Positions 5,450 through 6,526 of a DNA stretch of 6,526 nucleotides are shown here, in pieces. Position 1 is the stretch's first letter. Each line of letters starts with the position of its first letter. A program made the translations under genes and the position numbers. The notes beneath the pieces are model-generated. The model was not told where the DNA came from. It saw only the letters and a list, made by a program, of their open reading frames with translations, and made no database searches. Location: NCBI GenBank assembly GCA_024278655.1, contig JAJRSV010000037.1, positions 1 through 6,526 on the forward strand, given 5' to 3'. This stretch comes from Bacteroidota bacterium. GTDB lineage: Bacteria; Bacteroidota; Ignavibacteria; Ignavibacteriales; Ignavibacteriaceae.

Positions 5450-6526
5450 CTAAGCTTTCTTTTTTGTTGCTTTCTTCTTTTTCCGTGTTGTGGATTTCTT
5501 TTTTAATCCCGGGAATACGTACGGAATTGCATCTTCCACTTTTTCAATCGGAACAATATTCAATCCTTCTTTAACTCTGTCGGGAATTTCGCTCAGGTCT
5601 ATTTCGTTATCTTTCGGGATAAGCACGGTGTCTATTCCGTATCTTTTTGCGGCAAGCAGTTTTTCGTTCAAACCGCCTATTGCAAGTATCGAACCGGTTA
5701 AAGTAATTTCGCCGGTCATTGCAACTTTACTCGATGCCGGAATACCGCTTATTGCCGAAAGCATTGCCATTGCCATTGTTATCCCTGCAGAGGGACCGTC
5801 CTTCGGTATTGCTCCTTCGGGAACGTGAATGTGTATTTCTTTACCGTTGAAAAAGTCCGAATTCAACCCGAACTTTTTAGCCGAAGATCTTAAATAACTT
5901 AATGCGGCTTGTGCCGATTCCTTCATCACGTTGCCGAGCTGTCCTGTAAGACTAAGCTTGCCGCTGCCGTTCATAACCGTAACTTCAACATCGAGTATAT
6001 CGCCGCCTACGCTCGTCCATGCCAATCCGGTTACGCATCCTATCCGGTTTTCTTTTTCTCTTTTCTTCGATCTGAACTTCGGATTCTTTAAGTATTCTTC
6101 AACTTTAGCTTCATCGATAATATATTTTCTTCTTTTTCTCTTTCCGTTTGAAGATTCGTTAAGAACAATATCGCGTGCAACCTTTCTGCAGATGGATGCC
6201 AGCTCTCTTTCAAGATTTCTTACACCGGCTTCTCGCGTATATTCTCTTATTATTTTTCGTATTGCTTCGTCTTTGAATTCAATATTCTTGTTCGTAAGTC
6301 CGTGTGCTTTTAATTGCTTTGGAAGCAGGTGACGTTTTGCAATCTCGACTTTATCGTGCTCAAGGTAGCCGGGCAGTTCTATTATTTCCATTCTGTCCTG
6401 CAGCGGCAAAGGAATGTTGTAGCGAACATTTGCCGTAGTAATGAACATTACGTAACGAAGGTCGTAATCTACTTCAAGGTAGTGATCGTTGAATGTATGA
6501 TTCTGTTCCGGGTCAAGTACTTCTAA
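5450..6526 (-). CDS. lon: ATP-dependent protease La (LonA), C-terminal 358 residues (5' end outside window)
   Basis: Lon is a cytosolic AAA+ serine protease that unfolds and degrades misfolded and selected regulatory proteins. The reading frame is open to the window edge at 6526 and continues the AAA+ module, starting LEVLDPEQNHTFNDHYLEV. This is a family signature, so the gene is cut by the window and not truncated. TTANVRYNIP precedes the arginine-finger region LQDRMEII (Arg45 of the visible part). The protease domain starts near TGLAWTSVGGDIL (about 166-178). It has the catalytic Ser246 in PKDGPSAG and Lys289 in NEKLLAAK, 43 residues apart as in E. coli Lon. The protein ends in a 19-residue lysine-rich tail after VFPG. 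It ends with TAG, while the other four visible stops are TAA. fRMsr begins 3 bases later in the same frame. Confidence 0.97.
   Translation of the reverse strand, partial: LEVLDPEQNHTFNDHYLEVDYDLRYVMFITTANVRYNIPLPLQDRMEIIELPGYLEHDKVEIAKRHLLPKQLKAHGLTNKNIEFKDEAIRKIIREYTREAGVRNLERELASICRKVARDIVLNESSNGKRKRRKYIIDEAKVEEYLKNPKFRSKKREKENRIGCVTGLAWTSVGGDILDVEVTVMNGSGKLSLTGQLGNVMKESAQAALSYLRSSAKKFGLNSDFFNGKEIHIHVPEGAIPKDGPSAGITMAMAMLSAISGIPASSKVAMTGEITLTGSILAIGGLNEKLLAAKRYGIDTVLIPKDNEIDLSEIPDRVKEGLNIVPIEKVEDAIPYVFPGLKKKSTTRKKKKATKKKA

Noticed and set aside
5490..6332. Plus-strand frames of 112 and 133 codons antisense to lon
   Set aside because: Both are shadows of the strongly conserved Lon protease domain; composition is Ser/Ile/Phe-rich without motifs.

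Overview
The window is a compact, fully co-directional stretch of bacterial chromosome. Every supported gene lies on the minus strand, so the biological reading order runs from base 6526 down to base 1: lon (3' part) > free-methionine-(R)-sulfoxide reductase (msrC type) > dnaX > cmk > rpsA > mtaB (5' part). All are housekeeping or stress genes. I see no mobile element, CRISPR array, tRNA, rRNA or phage gene, and no gene-free stretch longer than about 110 bases. The DNA is AT-leaning by eye. The MtaB start (HTLGCKLNFSETSTIG), A-rich leaders without Shine-Dalgarno (SD) sequences at most starts, a Bacteroidota-style TTTG-N19-TAnnTTTG promoter candidate before cmk, and an S1 protein with a charged repeat tail together suggest the Bacteroidota/Chlorobiota/Ignavibacteria group. 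This is an inference; an Ignavibacteria-like organism is my best guess.

Layout: 5450-6526 is the C-terminal 358 residues of Lon, from the end of the AAA+ module through the Ser-Lys protease domain and a lysine-rich tail. 4955-5446 is a GAF-fold fRMsr with all three redox cysteines, starting at a TTG only 3 bases after the lon stop and in the same frame. 3254-4933 is the DNA polymerase III tau/gamma subunit. 2459-3160 is cytidylate kinase and 338-2347 is a six-domain ribosomal protein S1, the classic cmk-rpsA pair. A rho-independent terminator at 281-311 closes the run, and 1-272 is the start of a tRNA methylthiotransferase.

The strongest unexpected signal is inside dnaX. There is a run of ten A residues in the mRNA at codons 380-383, just after the clamp-loader domains, and both alternative reading frames meet a stop within four codons of it. 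This is the arrangement that makes the short gamma subunit by slippage in Thermus thermophilus, and it predicts a gamma protein of about 383-385 residues beside the 559-residue tau. Other points worth a second look: a Cys-to-Tyr change at an expected cluster ligand of MtaB; rpsA as the only visible start with a strong SD; a 15-bp tandem repeat in the rpsA tail; a possible leaderless cmk transcript; a small ORF bridging dnaX and cmk; and the in-frame lon-TAG-fRMsr junction. I found no clearly undescribed multi-gene system here.
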